A stretch of 64,000 bases of DNA from Bacteroidota bacterium (lineage in GTDB: Bacteria > Bacteroidota > Bacteroidia > Bacteroidales > UBA10428), in contig QKEH01000114.1 in NCBI GenBank assembly GCA_003252385.1, positions 1 to 64,000 on the forward strand, written 5' to 3'. Each line of letters begins with the position of its first letter. Positions within the stretch are counted from its first letter, which is position 1. The notes beneath the pieces were generated by a model. It was not told where the DNA came from. It was given only the letters and a program-made list of their open reading frames with translations, and did no database searches. This document shows, piece by piece, positions 49,482 to 61,525 of this stretch. The position numbers were made by a program, and so were the translations under genes.

Positions 49482-52145
49482 TTAAGCAACTACAATATTT
49501 ACAATCTTATTGGGCACTACAATTATTTTACGTACCTCATGCCCTTCGATCCATTTCAGAGCTTTCTCGTGGGTTAAGGCGGCCTTTTCTACCTCTTCCT
49601 TAGTGGCAGCAATAGGCATTGGCAGCTTAAAACGCATTTTACCGTTGAAGGAAACCGGATACTCAAAACTGTCTTCCTGCAGGTATTGCTCGTCTACTTC
49701 GGGCCAGGGCTCGTATGCTATGGTAGTGCCGGCACCATACAATTGCCATAGCTCTTCGGCCAAATGCGGGGCAAAGGGCGACAACAGTTTAGTGAATACC
49801 TGAGCTGTTTCCTTTTGAACTTTCCCTTTTTTCATGGCCAGATTGGTAACAATCATCAGCTGGGAAATGGCGGTATTAAATTTCAGTCCTTCAATATCGG
49901 AACCTATTTTCCGAATACTCTGATGCAGCAACTTCATCATTTCGGCATCATCGGGCTCCGAACCAATATTCTGCGGATCGGCAAAGAAACGGTACACCCG
50001 GCAAAGAAAGTTGTAAACCCCCTTAACTCCGGTATCGACCCAGGGTTTAGTGGCATCCAACGGCCCCATAAACATCTCGTACAGTCGAAGACTATCGGCA
50101 CCATAATTGGTGGTAACATCGTCGGGGTTTACCACATTTTTAAGCGATTTCGACATTTTAGCCACAATCTGGTTCAGTTCCGCCCCCGTGTTCGTATGGA
50201 AAAACTTACCGTCCTTCTCCTCTACCTCATCGGAAGGTACTTTAGATCCGGTTTCGGTTTCGTAAGCAAAAGCGAGGATCATGCCCTGGTTAAACAGTTT
50301 TTTGTAAGGCTCGTCGGTGGAAACAATACCCAAGTCGTAAAGTACCTTATGCCAGAAGCGGCTGTATAGTAAATGAAGAACAGCATGCTCGGCACCTCCT
50401 ATATAAAGGTCAACGGGCATCCAGTAATTCTCTTTGGCTTTATCAAAAGGAGCTTCCGGATTTCTAGGATCGATATACCGGAGATAGTACCAGCACGATC
50501 CCGCCCATTGGGGCATGGTGTTGGTTTCGCGGCGGAATTTCCCTTTATCATCGGTGCCATACAACCAATCGGAGGCATTGGCCAGTGGCGACTCACCGTC
50601 GTCGCCGGGCTTGAACGCTTCCAGCTCGGGAAGGGTAACCGGCAATTCGTGGTCGGGCACTACGGCAATGGAACCATCTTCGTAATGTTTTACCGGAAAA
50701 GGCTCTCCCCAGTAACGTTGACGGCTAAAGAGCCAGTCGCGCAGTTTGTAATTGACAGCCGCTTTTCCCAGTCCCTTGCCTACCAGCCATTGGGTGGTAG
50801 TTTTTATCCCCTGCTCCTTATTCAATCCGTTAATATCCAAACCTTCACTACCGTCCGAGTTGATATAGGCTCCATCCTCCGTCCAGCAGGCAGTTCCGTT
50901 CAATACGTGCTGCTTAATTTCCGGATCGGCGGTTTTGGGTTCAAGTATACAGATAACGGGCAGATTAAACTGGCGGGCAAACTCAAAATCGCGGGTATCG
51001 TGGGCAGGCACGGCCATAATGGCTCCGGTTCCATAACCCATCAGCACGTAGTCGGCCACCCAAATCGGGATGCGTTTTGCGTTAACCGGGTTGATGGCAT
51101 AACGACCGGTAAAAACCCCTGTTTTTTCCTTGGCCAGTTCGGTACGGTCTAAATCCGATTTCATAGCAGCCGCTTTCACATAAGCATCTACGTGGCTCTT
51201 TTGCTCTCCGGTAACGATATCCCCCAACATGGCATGCTCCGGGGCAATAACCATATAGGTTGCCCCAAACAGGGTATCGGGGCGGGTGGTATACACCCGG
51301 AGTTTTTCCGTCAGCCCATCTACTTCAAAATCCACTTCGGCACCCGTTGATTTGCCAATCCAGTTGCGTTGCATGTCCTTCACACTCTCCGGCCATTCGG
51401 AAAGGGTATCCAGACCGGTAAGCAAGCGTTCGGCATACAAAGGTATCCGCAGCATCCACTGCTTCAGGTTTTTTCGTTCTACTTCCCTGGTGCCACATTT
51501 CTCGTGCGAACCATCGTTGAGCACTTCCTCGTTGGCACAAACAATCTTACAATGCTTACACCACCAAACCTGGGCATTATCGTAATAGGCCAACCGTTTG
51601 GCATCGGTATATTCGCGTACCGCATGGCTTCCCCTGGCTTTTATCTCATCCGGTATGGGAAGCTCATCAATAGGACGTCCTTTTTCCTGTTCCTTATCGA
51701 ACCAGGTATGGTACAAACGAATAAATATCCATTGGGTCCATTGGTAATAATCGGTATCGGTGGTATTGATTTCACGATCCCAGTCGTAGCTCAATCCCAA
51801 CGATTTGATCTGACGCCGGAAAGTGTCGCAGTTTTTTAGTGTGGTAATTGAAGGATGGGTTCCGGTTTGAATGGCATATTGCTCGGCCGGAAGCCCAAAG
51901 GCATCCCAGCCCATGGGATGCAGCACATTGTATCCGTTCATTCGTTTATACCGGCTTACAATATCGGAAGCAGTATAACCTTCGGGGTGCCCCACGTGCA
52001 GTCCGCTACCCGAAGGATAGGGAAACATGTCGAGTGCATAAAATTTCTTCGGATTGGAAATATCGTCGCGGGTTTTAAAGGTTTTATTCTCCTCCCAATA
52101 GGCCTGCCATTTCTTCTCGATATCGGTAAAATTATATTCCATCAA
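49482..52145 (-). CDS. leuS: Leucine--tRNA ligase
   Basis: [21 protein letters not shown] (HIGH), KMSKS. Confidence 0.98.
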   Translation of the reverse strand: MMEYNFTDIEKKWQAYWEENKTFKTRDDISNPKKFYALDMFPYPSGSGLHVGHPEGYTASDIVSRYKRMNGYNVLHPMGWDAFGLPAEQYAIQTGTHPSITTLKNCDTFRRQIKSLGLSYDWDREINTTDTDYYQWTQWIFIRLYHTWFDKEQEKGRPIDELPIPDEIKARGSHAVREYTDAKRLAYYDNAQVWWCKHCKIVCANEEVLNDGSHEKCGTREVERKNLKQWMLRIPLYAERLLTGLDTLSEWPESVKDMQRNWIGKSTGAEVDFEVDGLTEKLRVYTTRPDTLFGATYMVIAPEHAMLGDIVTGEQKSHVDAYVKAAAMKSDLDRTELAKEKTGVFTGRYAINPVNAKRIPIWVADYVLMGYGTGAIMAVPAHDTRDFEFARQFNLPVICILEPKTADPEIKQHVLNGTACWTEDGAYINSDGSEGLDINGLNKEQGIKTTTQWLVGKGLGKAAVNYKLRDWLFSRQRYWGEPFPVKHYEDGSIAVVPDHELPVTLPELEAFKPGDDGESPLANASDWLYGTDDKGKFRRETNTMPQWAGSCWYYLRYIDPRNPEAPFDKAKENYWMPVDLYIGGAEHAVLHLLYSRFWHKVLYDLGIVSTDEPYKKLFNQGMILAFAYETETGSKVPSDEVEEKDGKFFHTNTGAELNQIVAKMSKSLKNVVNPDDVTTNYGADSLRLYEMFMGPLDATKPWVDTGVKGVYNFLCRVYRFFADPQNIGSEPDDAEMMKLLHQSIRKIGSDIEGLKFNTAISQLMIVTNLAMKKGKVQKETAQVFTKLLSPFAPHLAEELWQLYGAGTTIAYEPWPEVDEQYLQEDSFEYPVSFNGKMRFKLPMPIAATKEEVEKAALTHEKALKWIEGHEVRKIIVVPNKIVNIVVA

Positions 52146-52247
52146 TATGCGGTTTTGATAATCGGTGAGTGCACTTCCTTAAAATAGTGGTGATTTCAAG
52201 TGCACAAAAGTAACAAAAGTTGAATTATTTGAAAGTATAGCAGTTTT

Positions 52248-53147
52248 TTATAGCCGCTTTGTACCCGAACGTGAATATGTACTATTAATCAGATACACAC
52301 CCAGTAAAATAGTAAGCATGCACCCCAGGTGCAGGTAGGTCAGCCTTTCGCCATACAGCAGCCCCCAGCCCATAGCAAAAACAGGTATAATATAGGTAAC
52401 GGTGGAAGCAAAAATGGCCGTTGCGTAACGGATAAGACTGTTCATTAATACCATTGCCAAAGCGGTTCCAACCACCCCCAGGAATAATACAGCCGACAGA
52501 TCGATCATCCAGGTTTTTGAAACCGTAATATGATGAACATCGGTGGTTAGGAAATATACCAGTGCTACCGGGGTAATAAAGAAAAACGACAACGAAGTGA
52601 TTTCAACCCCTTTCAGATGCGTGAGCCTGGCCTTCACCAAATTTACATTAGCCGCATAACTTGCGGTAGCCATCACAATGAGCACTGCATAAAAGTCGAC
52701 ATTTTTTAGCGACATGGTACTACCTGCAGCCATTAGTCCTAAAGCGCCAGCCATTCCAAGAAACAGTCCAACGCCTTGCCACCAGGTTGCCCGCATCTTA
52801 AAACAAAGAAAGCCGATGATAAAGGTAAAAACCGGAGTCATGGTATTCAACATTCCGGCCAGAGCACTTTCAATATGGGTTTGTCCCCGGGCGTATAAAA
52901 GGGCAGGAATTAAACCTCCCAAAAAGCCCGACATGGCCAAATGGAACAGATCCTTTAGTGATTTATGTTTAAAATGCCTTATTGCCAGGGGAAGCAACAC
53001 CAAACCGGCCGCCATCATACGTACAGTTGCCACCTGCCCGCCGGACAAGCTGCGCAACGCCAGTTTGGTAAGAATGAAAGAACCTCCCCAAATAAAAGCC
53101 AGCAAGAATAAAATCATACCCTGAAACCACCTCTTCTGCCAATTCAT
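52248..53147 (-). CDS. EamA/DMT-family transporter
   Basis: Ten hydrophobic segments, two EamA-like repeats. Confidence 0.9.
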   Translation of the reverse strand: MNWQKRWFQGMILFLLAFIWGGSFILTKLALRSLSGGQVATVRMMAAGLVLLPLAIRHFKHKSLKDLFHLAMSGFLGGLIPALLYARGQTHIESALAGMLNTMTPVFTFIIGFLCFKMRATWWQGVGLFLGMAGALGLMAAGSTMSLKNVDFYAVLIVMATASYAANVNLVKARLTHLKGVEITSLSFFFITPVALVYFLTTDVHHITVSKTWMIDLSAVLFLGVVGTALAMVLMNSLIRYATAIFASTVTYIIPVFAMGWGLLYGERLTYLHLGCMLTILLGVYLINSTYSRSGTKRL

Positions 53148-53251
53148 ACCTTATTTTTGGGTGAAGCTAAATCTATTTTACGGGAAGCGCAACAAAGGGA
53201 ATAAATTCGGTATTTTTCTGGAAACAATTTTCTGACCTTCCTAAAAAGTAC

Positions 53252-53259
53252 TACATTTG
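53252..53259 (+). promoter_or_regulatory. Bacteroidota -7 element (TACATTTG) of tRNA-Arg
   Basis: TACATTTGC, 10 nt before mature tRNA 5' end. Confidence 0.6.
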
Positions 53260-53269
53260 CGCCCGAAAC

Positions 53270-53346
53270 GGTCCCGTAGTTCAGTTGAATAGAACGTCAG
53301 ATTCCGGTTCTGAAGGTCGGGGGTTTGAATCCCTCCGGGATCACCA
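53270..53346 (+). tRNA. tRNA-Arg (anticodon CCG), CCA encoded
   Basis: GGTCCCG acceptor, GTTC/GAAC D-stem, TCAGA-TTCCGGT-TCTGA anticodon arm, ends CGGGATCACCA. Confidence 0.95.
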
Positions 53347-53355
53347 ATAATCATG

Positions 53356-53399
53356 GAGTGTAAGTTCCGAACAGGAGTTGGAATTTGCACTCTTTTTTT
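53356..53399 (+). terminator. Terminator of the tRNA-Arg transcript
   Basis: GAGTGTAAGTTCC ... GGAATTTGCACTC (13 bp with wobbles) then TTTTTTT. Confidence 0.8.
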
Positions 53400-53584
53400 G
53401 TTTGGTATCAGCGGGCAAATTGTAATTCGCTAGTTCCAGAGCATCCCCCAATTATTTACAGAAAGCACTTTTTGAATTTCGCACTACAGCACAAACAGCA
53501 CCTCTCAGAAGTCAGTTAGTTATGTGTTCCGGCATCCCCTTACAGCACCTGTCCATCCGTCCATCACGCTGTGGCTATGCAGAA

Positions 53585-53620
53585 AATAAAAAAGGAGAGC
53601 CTCAGCTCTCCTTTTTTATT
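53585..53620 (-). terminator. Terminator downstream of the exbD pair (symmetrical)
   Basis: AATAAAAAAGGAGAGC-CTCA-GCTCTCCTTTTTTATT. Confidence 0.88.
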
Positions 53621-53638
53621 CGTTCTATTTCTGCTCCA

Positions 53639-54124
53639 CTATCGTCCGGCTTTTAATGCCTCAATGGCATCGCCTTCGAAAGTAGAATAGTTAATCTTCA
53701 GTGCACTGGCTTTCCGAAGTTCCTGTTTAACATCGGTAACAATACCCATTTCGGTGTTGCCATCAATTTTAAGGGACACGGTCATTTTACTACGTTTGTT
53801 TTCGTCAGTAGCTTCCCGTTTTGCAGCCACAAAGTCCCGTATTTGTTCGGGTTCAGCAAACGAATCGTTTAACTGAATGCGGGGAACGGTACCAAAAACT
53901 TTTTTATTCGTAGGCTTTCCAATGTAGATGTAGCTCACCAAAGCTTTGTCTTCCAACTTTTTTACCTCACTGGCTGTAGGAGCAGCAATGTCGACCCGAA
54001 GTTCCACTTCACGCATAACCGTGGTTACCATGAAAAAGAACAAGAGCATAAACACGATATCGGGCAGGGAAGCAGTAGAGATCGCTGCCATCGATTTTTT
54101 TCCGCCTTTTCTAAATTTCGACAT
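53639..54124 (-). CDS. ExbD/TolR biopolymer transport protein
   Basis: STASLPDIVFMLLFFFMVTTVMREVELRV TM segment plus periplasmic domain. Confidence 0.92.
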   Translation of the reverse strand: MSKFRKGGKKSMAAISTASLPDIVFMLLFFFMVTTVMREVELRVDIAAPTASEVKKLEDKALVSYIYIGKPTNKKVFGTVPRIQLNDSFAEPEQIRDFVAAKREATDENKRSKMTVSLKIDGNTEMGIVTDVKQELRKASALKINYSTFEGDAIEALKAGR

Positions 54125-54125
54125 A

Positions 54126-54710
54126 TTACTTTCCTCCTATGTTTCGGGGTTCAGCTTCGGATACCTTGCGCGGAACAACTGTTTCTACGGCAGCTATTTT
54201 ATCTTGATCTTCCAGATCGTCGTAACGAACTCCGAATTTCCTTAAACTAAATTCATCGCGAAGATCATTGATTGCCGCATTTAACTCGTTTTGCACTGCG
54301 ATATACATTTTATACGAGGTACCCCTGTCGTTCTGCAGGGATATCACGTGCTTGGTGGTAAGTTCCATAGGCCCGAAGAACGGCACATCCACAATCTCCT
54401 TAACCGGCAAGTCGGGCTCATCGTAAGGGTTGAGAATGAAATTCTTGGTGGCCTGTCGAAGATCCTTAATATCCATTTGCTCTCCTTCCACCAACAGCTT
54501 ATCATCGCGGTTTACCAGTACCACAAAGATATTTCGTTCCTTAACATCTACCTTTTCATCTTGCTGTTTCTCCTCAGGCATGGGAGGCAGCTTGGTGATG
54601 ATACCCATATCGGTATCCATGGTGGTAGAAACCAGGAAGAAGATAAGCAACAGGAAGGCAATATCGGCCATAGACCCTGCATTGATCTCCTGAATCTCTC
54701 TTTTTGCCAT
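54126..54710 (-). CDS. ExbD/TolR biopolymer transport protein (second copy)
   Basis: INAGSMADIAFLLLIFFLVSTTMDTDMGI. Confidence 0.92.
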   Translation of the reverse strand: MAKREIQEINAGSMADIAFLLLIFFLVSTTMDTDMGIITKLPPMPEEKQQDEKVDVKERNIFVVLVNRDDKLLVEGEQMDIKDLRQATKNFILNPYDEPDLPVKEIVDVPFFGPMELTTKHVISLQNDRGTSYKMYIAVQNELNAAINDLRDEFSLRKFGVRYDDLEDQDKIAAVETVVPRKVSEAEPRNIGGK

Positions 54711-54746
54711 AATTACTTCTTTTATTAAGCAACCGGAGTTGCGTTT

Positions 54747-55202
54747 TTACTTTATTGCACGGTATACTTCGGTGGCAATAATGCCCACGAAAGCCACTAC
54801 AGCTAAAATGTAGGTAGCATTCAGCCCGGTACCCACCCACTTAAGAGTTGCCTCCGAAGGAGTTGGTATCTGGGGGTTCAAAATTGACAGTGGCTCGCTG
54901 GATGCAGTGAAATAGGATACAACGAACAACACCCCTCCAAGAACCAGAGCAATAAGCGCCCCTTTCAAAACTTTTGGACTGGATAAAATATTAGCGAAAG
55001 AAAACACCAATGTTGCCAGGGTAGCAATGGCGAAAAGAATTCCTGACCAAACGAGTACCAGCGAAGTATAGGTTTTTGCTTCAAATGGTGTTCCTACTGT
55101 CTCGGGCACACTGCCTCCCAGGTAGTAAAACCCGGCAAAGACAATGGATAGTCCTGTTATAATGGTGAGTACAACAGAAGATATTTTTTGAATACCTGTC
55201 AT
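54747..55202 (-). CDS. Four-TM membrane protein between exbB and exbD
   Basis: 151 aa with four hydrophobic segments, in operon arrangement. Confidence 0.75.
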   Translation of the reverse strand: MTGIQKISSVVLTIITGLSIVFAGFYYLGGSVPETVGTPFEAKTYTSLVLVWSGILFAIATLATLVFSFANILSSPKVLKGALIALVLGGVLFVVSYFTASSEPLSILNPQIPTPSEATLKWVGTGLNATYILAVVAFVGIIATEVYRAIK

Positions 55203-55213
55203 GATACGTTTCC

Positions 55214-56017
55214 TTATTTTTTATTGTACTTAATCAGAATATCAACCAGTGAGATAGAAGAATCTTCCATACGGTTTACCATGCTGTCGATTTTAGACAG
55301 GATAAAGTTGTAGAACACTTGCAGAACCATGGCCACAATAAGACCGAATAATGTAGTAAGAAGAGCCACTCCAATACCACCCGCTACAATTTGAGGAGAA
55401 ACGTTACCGGCTGCACGGATCATATCGAATGCCTGGATCATACCAATTACTGTTCCCATGAATCCGAGCATAGGAGCCAGTGCGATGAAAAGAGAAATCC
55501 AGCTCAGGTTTTTCTCCAGAAGACCCATTTGAACACTACCGTAAGAGATGATTGATTTTTCTACCATTTCCAGACCTTCATCAGAACGGTCAAGTCCCTG
55601 GTAAAAAATACTGGCCACAGGACCACGAGTGTTACGGCAAACTTCTTTTGCTGCTTCAACACCACCCTGGTTAAGAGCTTCTTCGATTTTGCTCAGTAAT
55701 TTATCGGTATTGGTAGTCGCCATACCCAGATAAATAATACGTTCGATAGCCAGCGCCAATCCAATGATAAGACAAAGCAGTACAACGCCCATAAAGGCAG
55801 CACCACCTTCAATAAATTTAGCTTTTACGGTTGTATGCAACGGCACCTCAGCAGGAACTTCATCAGTGGTTGCTGCAGCAGCGGGTGCAACAGCAGCAGT
55901 GTCCACGGCAACAGTATCTGCTGCTTCGGCAACTGCCTCGTCCTGTGCGCTAACTATAGATGATACTCCAAAACTTAGTATCCCAATTACTGCTATAAAT
56001 GCAAATAATTTTTTCAT
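55214..56017 (-). CDS. MotA/TolQ/ExbB proton channel family protein
   Basis: Signal peptide; LAPMLGFMGTVIGMIQAFDMIRAAGNVSPQIVAGGIGVALLTTLFGLIVAM. Confidence 0.95.
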   Translation of the reverse strand: MKKLFAFIAVIGILSFGVSSIVSAQDEAVAEAADTVAVDTAAVAPAAAATTDEVPAEVPLHTTVKAKFIEGGAAFMGVVLLCLIIGLALAIERIIYLGMATTNTDKLLSKIEEALNQGGVEAAKEVCRNTRGPVASIFYQGLDRSDEGLEMVEKSIISYGSVQMGLLEKNLSWISLFIALAPMLGFMGTVIGMIQAFDMIRAAGNVSPQIVAGGIGVALLTTLFGLIVAMVLQVFYNFILSKIDSMVNRMEDSSISLVDILIKYNKK

Positions 56018-56322
56018 GATTTACTTAAAGTTTAATTATTAATTGTTTCCTATTTTATTAAGATATTAAAATCATTTCCTTTTGCACTCTTCACAAAATG
56101 TACCCAAATACAAAAAAGAAATCTTGTTATTTCAAAATGACGGCATGCTCTCATCTGCCAAATTGTCCTTCGCTTTATCTTCTGCCCTACTGCTACCGGG
56201 CAAACATCCCTCCTGCGGAACCGAAAAGGAAGAACTGCAATAGTATTTTGGCAGTACCCCGATTGCCTCTTCCGTAAAATTATTCTCTAAAAATACTTCA
56301 AAGAAACTGCATTCGCAACATG

Positions 56323-56412
56323 CGGAGAGAGAGGGATTCGAACCCTCGATACCGGTTCACGCGGTATACACACTTTCCAGGCGTGCGCCTTCGACCACTC
56401 GGCCACCTCTCC
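56323..56412 (-). tRNA. tRNA-Ser (anticodon GGA)
   Basis: GGAGAGGTGGCCGAGTGGTCGAAGGCG, anticodon arm CACGC-CTGGAAA-GTGTG, long variable arm, GGTTCGAATCCC; CCA not encoded. Confidence 0.95.
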
Positions 56413-56578
56413 AAAATCTTCCGTTTGACCCGGCTTTTTTTCGCGACGAAAATTACTAAAAAAAATTTAATTGCAAACGATGAAGTGCTTATTTATCGGC
56501 GCTTTTGCCTATTTATATCCTTTATAGATCACGGTATTCAACCTGCTTTTTGTGCACAACGAAAGCGGTTGAACGTCC

Positions 56579-57355
56579 TTAAATTGTCTGCAGTTTAAAT
56601 ACTTCTTTGGCATTTGAGGTTGTAACCTTTGCCACCTGCACAATCGAAAGTTTCTTAATTCCAGCTACATGCTCGGCAATAATGCGTATGTAGGCGCTTT
56701 CGTTCCGTTTACCCCGGTGGGGCACCGGTGCCAGATAGGGCGCGTCGGTTTCGAGTACCAGGTGCTTCAGATCCACTTGCCGGACCACCTCGGAAAGTTG
56801 AGAATTTTTAAAAGTTACCACCCCGCCTATGCCCAGAAAAAAGCCAAGCGAAACAATTTTCTCAGCCTGTGGAAGCGTACCGGTAAATGCATGAAATACG
56901 CCTGTAAGCCGGCTGTATTTGGTTTGGCTGACGATTTCAAAAATTTCATCAAATGACTCGCGGGCATGAATGACCACCGGAAGATTGTGATCCAATGCCA
57001 TTCCCAGTTGCATTTCGAACACGTTTTGCTGCTCCTTAAAATAGGTTTTATCCCAGTAGAGATCGATACCGATTTCACCCACTCCCATATAGCGTTGGCT
57101 GGCCAGGGCATCGGACACCGCCTGCACTTCCTCTTCGTAATCGGTGGTAACGTGTGTGGGATGCAATCCGGGCAGCGGAATACACAAATCGGGGTGGCGC
57201 TCCGTAAGGGCAAGAAGTGCCGGCATGGACGCTTTATCAATATTGGGCAGAATTATCCGGGACACCCCCTCGCCCTTTGCCCGGGCGAGTACCTCGTCCA
57301 CATCGTTGGCAAACTGCTCTAAATATAAGTGTGCGTGTGTATCAATAAACTCCAT
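56579..57355 (-). CDS. TatD family hydrolase
   Basis: MEFIDTHAHLYLEQF, GEIGIDLYWD, HARESFDE, LETDAPYLAPVPHRGKRNE; start at 57355 preferred over 57418. Confidence 0.95.
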   Translation of the reverse strand: MEFIDTHAHLYLEQFANDVDEVLARAKGEGVSRIILPNIDKASMPALLALTERHPDLCIPLPGLHPTHVTTDYEEEVQAVSDALASQRYMGVGEIGIDLYWDKTYFKEQQNVFEMQLGMALDHNLPVVIHARESFDEIFEIVSQTKYSRLTGVFHAFTGTLPQAEKIVSLGFFLGIGGVVTFKNSQLSEVVRQVDLKHLVLETDAPYLAPVPHRGKRNESAYIRIIAEHVAGIKKLSIVQVAKVTTSNAKEVFKLQTI

Positions 57356-57543
57356 AAACAAGGTGCTTTCTGAAATAAACAGGGATAGAAACTGGAAGCG
57401 ACCGGCGAAAATAGTCAATTACATTCGCTGTACAAAAATAACTTTCCATTCATGCGAAAGATAGCTGATAATAGTGTCGGCCAGGTGATCCGTATCGTCC
57501 ACGCCTTCCATCCCAAATGGAGCAGGCTTTGCAGTAATACCAT

Positions 57544-58641
57544 CTATATTTTACGGTACACTTTTCCGGGAAGGGATTTTACCAGCCCCTTAAACTCCAG
57601 CTGCAGCAACTGAGCCGAGAGGGTGGCCACCGGCAGGTCGAGAAACCGGCTGATCAAATCGAGAGGGGAGTCGCCCTGCTCCATCAGATAGTTAAGGATT
57701 CTGTTTTCCGCATCGGTCAGATCGAATACGATTTGTTTTTGAACGGCAGCAGCCTGAGCCATCCAGCCCAAAGCCGCTTCCACATCGGCACTGCATTCGA
57801 CCAGGGCTGCCTTATTCCGTTTAATCAGGTCGTTGCACCCCTTGGAATGAAGATCGGTAGCACGCCCCGGCACGGCCAACACGTCGCGATTGTAGGAATT
57901 GGCCATGTCGGCGGTAAGCAGGGCTCCACCTTGAGGCGCCGATTCTACTACCAGTGTGGCATCGGCCAATCCGGCAATGATCCGGTTTCTGCTGATAAAA
58001 TTCCCGGGATCGGGTTTTCGTTTGCCGCGAAACTCGGTTAATAACGCCCCCTGCTCTCGGATTTCGCGGGCTATTTGGGCATGTGCCGAAGGGTATAAAA
58101 ACTCCAGGCCATGCCCCAGTACCGCCACCGTTTGAAGTTTATTCTTCAATGCTGTGCGGTGGGCGCAAATATCTATTCCGTATGCCAGTCCGCTTATTAT
58201 CAGCGTCTTAGGAAATGACCGAGCCAGGCCGGCAATAATTTCCTCCGTTATGGCCTTACCATATTCGGTTGCACTTCGGGTTCCCACAACAGACAATACC
58301 CGGTCGGTATTGTAATCGGTATCACCTCTGGCATAAAGAATAACCGGGGCATCCTCGCACTCGGCGAGTCGTTTCGGATAATTCGCGTCGAGATAGAAAT
58401 AGGTTTGAATGCCGTGTTTTTGGATGTATTCCATTTCCTTCCCGGCCTCCGACAGTATTTCGGATGTGTGCAGATCGGCCAGTATTTGCGGCCCAATGCC
58501 AGGGATTTTTTGCAGTACACTTTTCTTTTCGGTGAAAACCGCTTCGGCACTGCCGGTATAGGCCACCAGCCTGCGAGCCAGTAGTGGCCCGATATGCGGG
58601 ATTAAATTGAGCGCTATTTTGTATTGAAGCTGAACCGGCAT
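57544..58641 (-). CDS. dprA: DNA-processing protein DprA
   Basis: VVGTRSATEYGKAI, ISGLAYGIDICAHRTAL, SRNRIIAGLADATLVVESAPQGGALLTA; C-terminal winged helix. Confidence 0.96.
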   Translation of the reverse strand: MPVQLQYKIALNLIPHIGPLLARRLVAYTGSAEAVFTEKKSVLQKIPGIGPQILADLHTSEILSEAGKEMEYIQKHGIQTYFYLDANYPKRLAECEDAPVILYARGDTDYNTDRVLSVVGTRSATEYGKAITEEIIAGLARSFPKTLIISGLAYGIDICAHRTALKNKLQTVAVLGHGLEFLYPSAHAQIAREIREQGALLTEFRGKRKPDPGNFISRNRIIAGLADATLVVESAPQGGALLTADMANSYNRDVLAVPGRATDLHSKGCNDLIKRNKAALVECSADVEAALGWMAQAAAVQKQIVFDLTDAENRILNYLMEQGDSPLDLISRFLDLPVATLSAQLLQLEFKGLVKSLPGKVYRKI

Positions 58642-58653
58642 TCCTGTAAAAAG

Positions 58654-59127
58654 CTACTTCAAGCTGTCCAGAGTATGCAGTAATTGGCCCAATTCGCGTT
58701 TGTTCAGGCCGGAAAGACTCACCGGGTGGTATTTGGCCACTTTATCTTTGATCTGTTCGAAGAGGACCAGCTTTTTCTTTCTCCCCCAGAACGACTCCTG
58801 GATTTCATACCCCCGAAAAGCATCGGCTGCAATTTCGATAGAATTTTTTTGCTTATTGAAGATACTCATGGAGAAATAGCGTAAGACAATAGAACGTGCA
58901 TCGCTGCGAAAGTAAATGTAGTTGAGTTCGAGGCGGCTTTCAATAATGCTGCTTACCAGGTACAGCACCACCATAACCACCACGATTTGAACGCGCCCCA
59001 AGCCCAGTATCTTCATCCGGGTGGGCATAAAATAGATGATTAAACAAGCGGCAATAATCAACCCAAACAGGGTAAGCATCCGGCGAACCTGGGTTCGCAA
59101 TACGGTTCTTTTAGTATCGATCAGCAT
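58654..59127 (-). CDS. Conserved membrane protein of unknown function
   Basis: 157 aa, two TM segments, abuts dprA. Confidence 0.65.
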   Translation of the reverse strand: MLIDTKRTVLRTQVRRMLTLFGLIIAACLIIYFMPTRMKILGLGRVQIVVVMVVLYLVSSIIESRLELNYIYFRSDARSIVLRYFSMSIFNKQKNSIEIAADAFRGYEIQESFWGRKKKLVLFEQIKDKVAKYHPVSLSGLNKRELGQLLHTLDSLK

Positions 59128-59182
59128 AGTGTGCCTGGCTTAGAGGTTCATTGGATAGAACGTAAAAATAGGGTATTTTGTA

Positions 59183-59629
59183 TTACCGTTTTCTTCTAAA
59201 GAAATCCTTGAGCAAATTTTCCGATTCTCCTTCCAGCACCCCCCGGGTTACCTGGGTACGTGGATGCAAAAGGGTGGTTCCGGTAAGACTGTACCCCCGC
59301 TTGGGGTCGGAAGCCCCGTAGACCAAGCGGCCGAGTTGTGCCCAAAACAAAGCACCAGCACACATTACACAGGGTTCCAGCGTAACATACAGGGTACATT
59401 CATTTAAATATTTACTTCCCAAGTAGTTGGCAGCAGCGGTAATCCCCTGCATCTCGGCATGGGCAGTTACATCGTTGAGTTTTTCGGTCAGGTTGTGAGC
59501 CCGGGCAATGACCAGTTGGTTAACCACCACTACCACGCCCACCGGCACCTCATCGGCTGCAAACGACTTTTTCGCCTCCGCCAGTGCCTGCCTCATAAAA
59601 TATTCATCATTAAGGTATTGCTGTTCCAT
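59183..59629 (-). CDS. tadA: Nucleoside deaminase (TadA-like tRNA adenosine deaminase)
   Basis: HAEMQGITAAANYLG, TLEPCVMCAGALFWAQLGRLVYGA. Confidence 0.93.
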   Translation of the reverse strand: MEQQYLNDEYFMRQALAEAKKSFAADEVPVGVVVVVNQLVIARAHNLTEKLNDVTAHAEMQGITAAANYLGSKYLNECTLYVTLEPCVMCAGALFWAQLGRLVYGASDPKRGYSLTGTTLLHPRTQVTRGVLEGESENLLKDFFRRKR

Positions 59630-59742
59630 TCCGAAAATAAACTATCCAAACAACAGGTTCCGTTTCAGGGCTGATTTTTTGCTATCTTCACCTTCTGAAA
59701 AATGCTACTTTTTTAGAAATAACGCAGTAAAAATAGAATAAA

Positions 59743-61500
59743 ATGTACAGGACTCATACTTGTGGAGAACTAAATATCAGCAAGGTTGGTGAAATAGTAA
59801 CCCTAAGTGGCTGGCTGCAACGGTCGCGCGATCTGGGCGGAATGACCTTTATTGATTTACGCGACCGCTATGGAATCACGCAGCTGGTATTCAACATGGA
59901 TACCAATGCCGAATTGTGCCGGAAAGCCCGAAAACTGGGACGCGAATACGTACTTCAGGTGATAGGCACCGTGGCAGAACGCAGCAATAAGAATCAAAAA
60001 ATTCCTACGGGCGAAATTGAAATCATTGCCGAAAAACTGGAAATCCTGAACAGCTCGGAAGTTCCGCCGTTTACCATCGAAGACGATACCGATGGTGGCG
60101 ATGAACTGCGCATGAAATACCGTTACCTGGACTTGCGGCGCAATGCAGTACGGAAAAACCTGGAACTTCGCCACCACATGGCGCAGGAAATCCGCAACTA
60201 CCTAAGTGCGAAGAAATTCCTGGAAATTGAAACTCCGGTACTCATCAAATCCACTCCGGAAGGCGCCCGCGATTTTGTAGTGCCCTCGCGTATGAATCCC
60301 GGACAATTTTATGCCCTGCCCCAGTCGCCCCAAACGTTCAAACAACTACTTATGGTGGGAGGATACGACCGCTACTTCCAGATTGTGAAGTGTTTCCGCG
60401 ATGAAGACCTGCGCGCCGACCGCCAACCGGAGTTCACCCAGATAGACTGCGAAATGGCCTTTGTGGAGCAGGATGATATTCTGAATGTATTCGAGGGCCT
60501 CACCAAAAACCTGCTGTTAAAAGTTAAGAATATTGAATTCGATGGCCCTTTTCCCCGCATGCCCTATTCCGAAGCCATGGAAAAATACGGCAACGACAAG
60601 CCCGACATTCGTTTTGGCATGACGCTGCATGAATTGACCCCGCAGGTGAAAGGCAGTGGCTTTGTGGTGTTCGATTCGGCAGAATACGTGGGAGCCATTA
60701 ATGCTGAGGGCTGTGCCGAATACACACGCAAGCAGCTTGATGAGTTAACCGATTTCGTAAAGAAACCCCAGATAGGAGCCAAGGGTCTGGTATATGTTAA
60801 ATATCTCGCCGACGGCACCCTGAAATCATCGGCAGACAAATTTTTCGACCAACAAGCCTTAATAGGCTGGGCAGAAACCTTACATGCCCAACCCGGCGAC
60901 CTGCTGCTGGTGCTTGCGGGCGACCGCGCCACCACCCTCAACGCTTTAAGCGAGCTGCGTCTGGAAATGGGACGCTCGCTGGGGCTTATGAATAAAGAAA
61001 TGTTTGCCCCCCTGTGGGTCGTTGATTTTCCGTTGTTGGAATGGAACGAGGACAGCCAGCGTTTCTATGCCATGCATCACCCCTTTACCTCGCCATGCAA
61101 AGAGGACATTGCCCTTATTGACAGCGACCCGGGTGCCATCCGCGCCAACGCTTACGACCTGGTTATTAATGGAGTGGAAATTGGAGGGGGATCGATACGG
61201 ATCCATAATGCCACGCTGCAACAAAAAATGTTTACCGCACTGGGGTTCAGCGATGAGCAAGCCCGCGAACAGTTTGGCTTCCTGATGAATGCCTTTAAAT
61301 ACGGAGCTCCGCCCCATGGTGGTATTGCCTTTGGTTTCGACCGCTTGGTGGCCCTGTTCTCCGGCCTGGATTCGATCCGCGATGTAATTGCCTTCCCAAA
61401 AAATAACTCGGGTCGCGATGTAATGATCGATTCCCCTTCGACCATAGAAGAACAATTGCTCAAAGATTTGTCGCTGGAAATAAACCTAAAGGCCGAATAA
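59743..61500 (+). CDS. aspS: Aspartate--tRNA ligase
   Basis: [48 protein letters not shown]. Confidence 0.98.
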   Translation: MYRTHTCGELNISKVGEIVTLSGWLQRSRDLGGMTFIDLRDRYGITQLVFNMDTNAELCRKARKLGREYVLQVIGTVAERSNKNQKIPTGEIEIIAEKLEILNSSEVPPFTIEDDTDGGDELRMKYRYLDLRRNAVRKNLELRHHMAQEIRNYLSAKKFLEIETPVLIKSTPEGARDFVVPSRMNPGQFYALPQSPQTFKQLLMVGGYDRYFQIVKCFRDEDLRADRQPEFTQIDCEMAFVEQDDILNVFEGLTKNLLLKVKNIEFDGPFPRMPYSEAMEKYGNDKPDIRFGMTLHELTPQVKGSGFVVFDSAEYVGAINAEGCAEYTRKQLDELTDFVKKPQIGAKGLVYVKYLADGTLKSSADKFFDQQALIGWAETLHAQPGDLLLVLAGDRATTLNALSELRLEMGRSLGLMNKEMFAPLWVVDFPLLEWNEDSQRFYAMHHPFTSPCKEDIALIDSDPGAIRANAYDLVINGVEIGGGSIRIHNATLQQKMFTALGFSDEQAREQFGFLMNAFKYGAPPHGGIAFGFDRLVALFSGLDSIRDVIAFPKNNSGRDVMIDSPSTIEEQLLKDLSLEINLKAE

Positions 61501-61525
61501 ACTGTTCTCCAATAAACACGGTTTT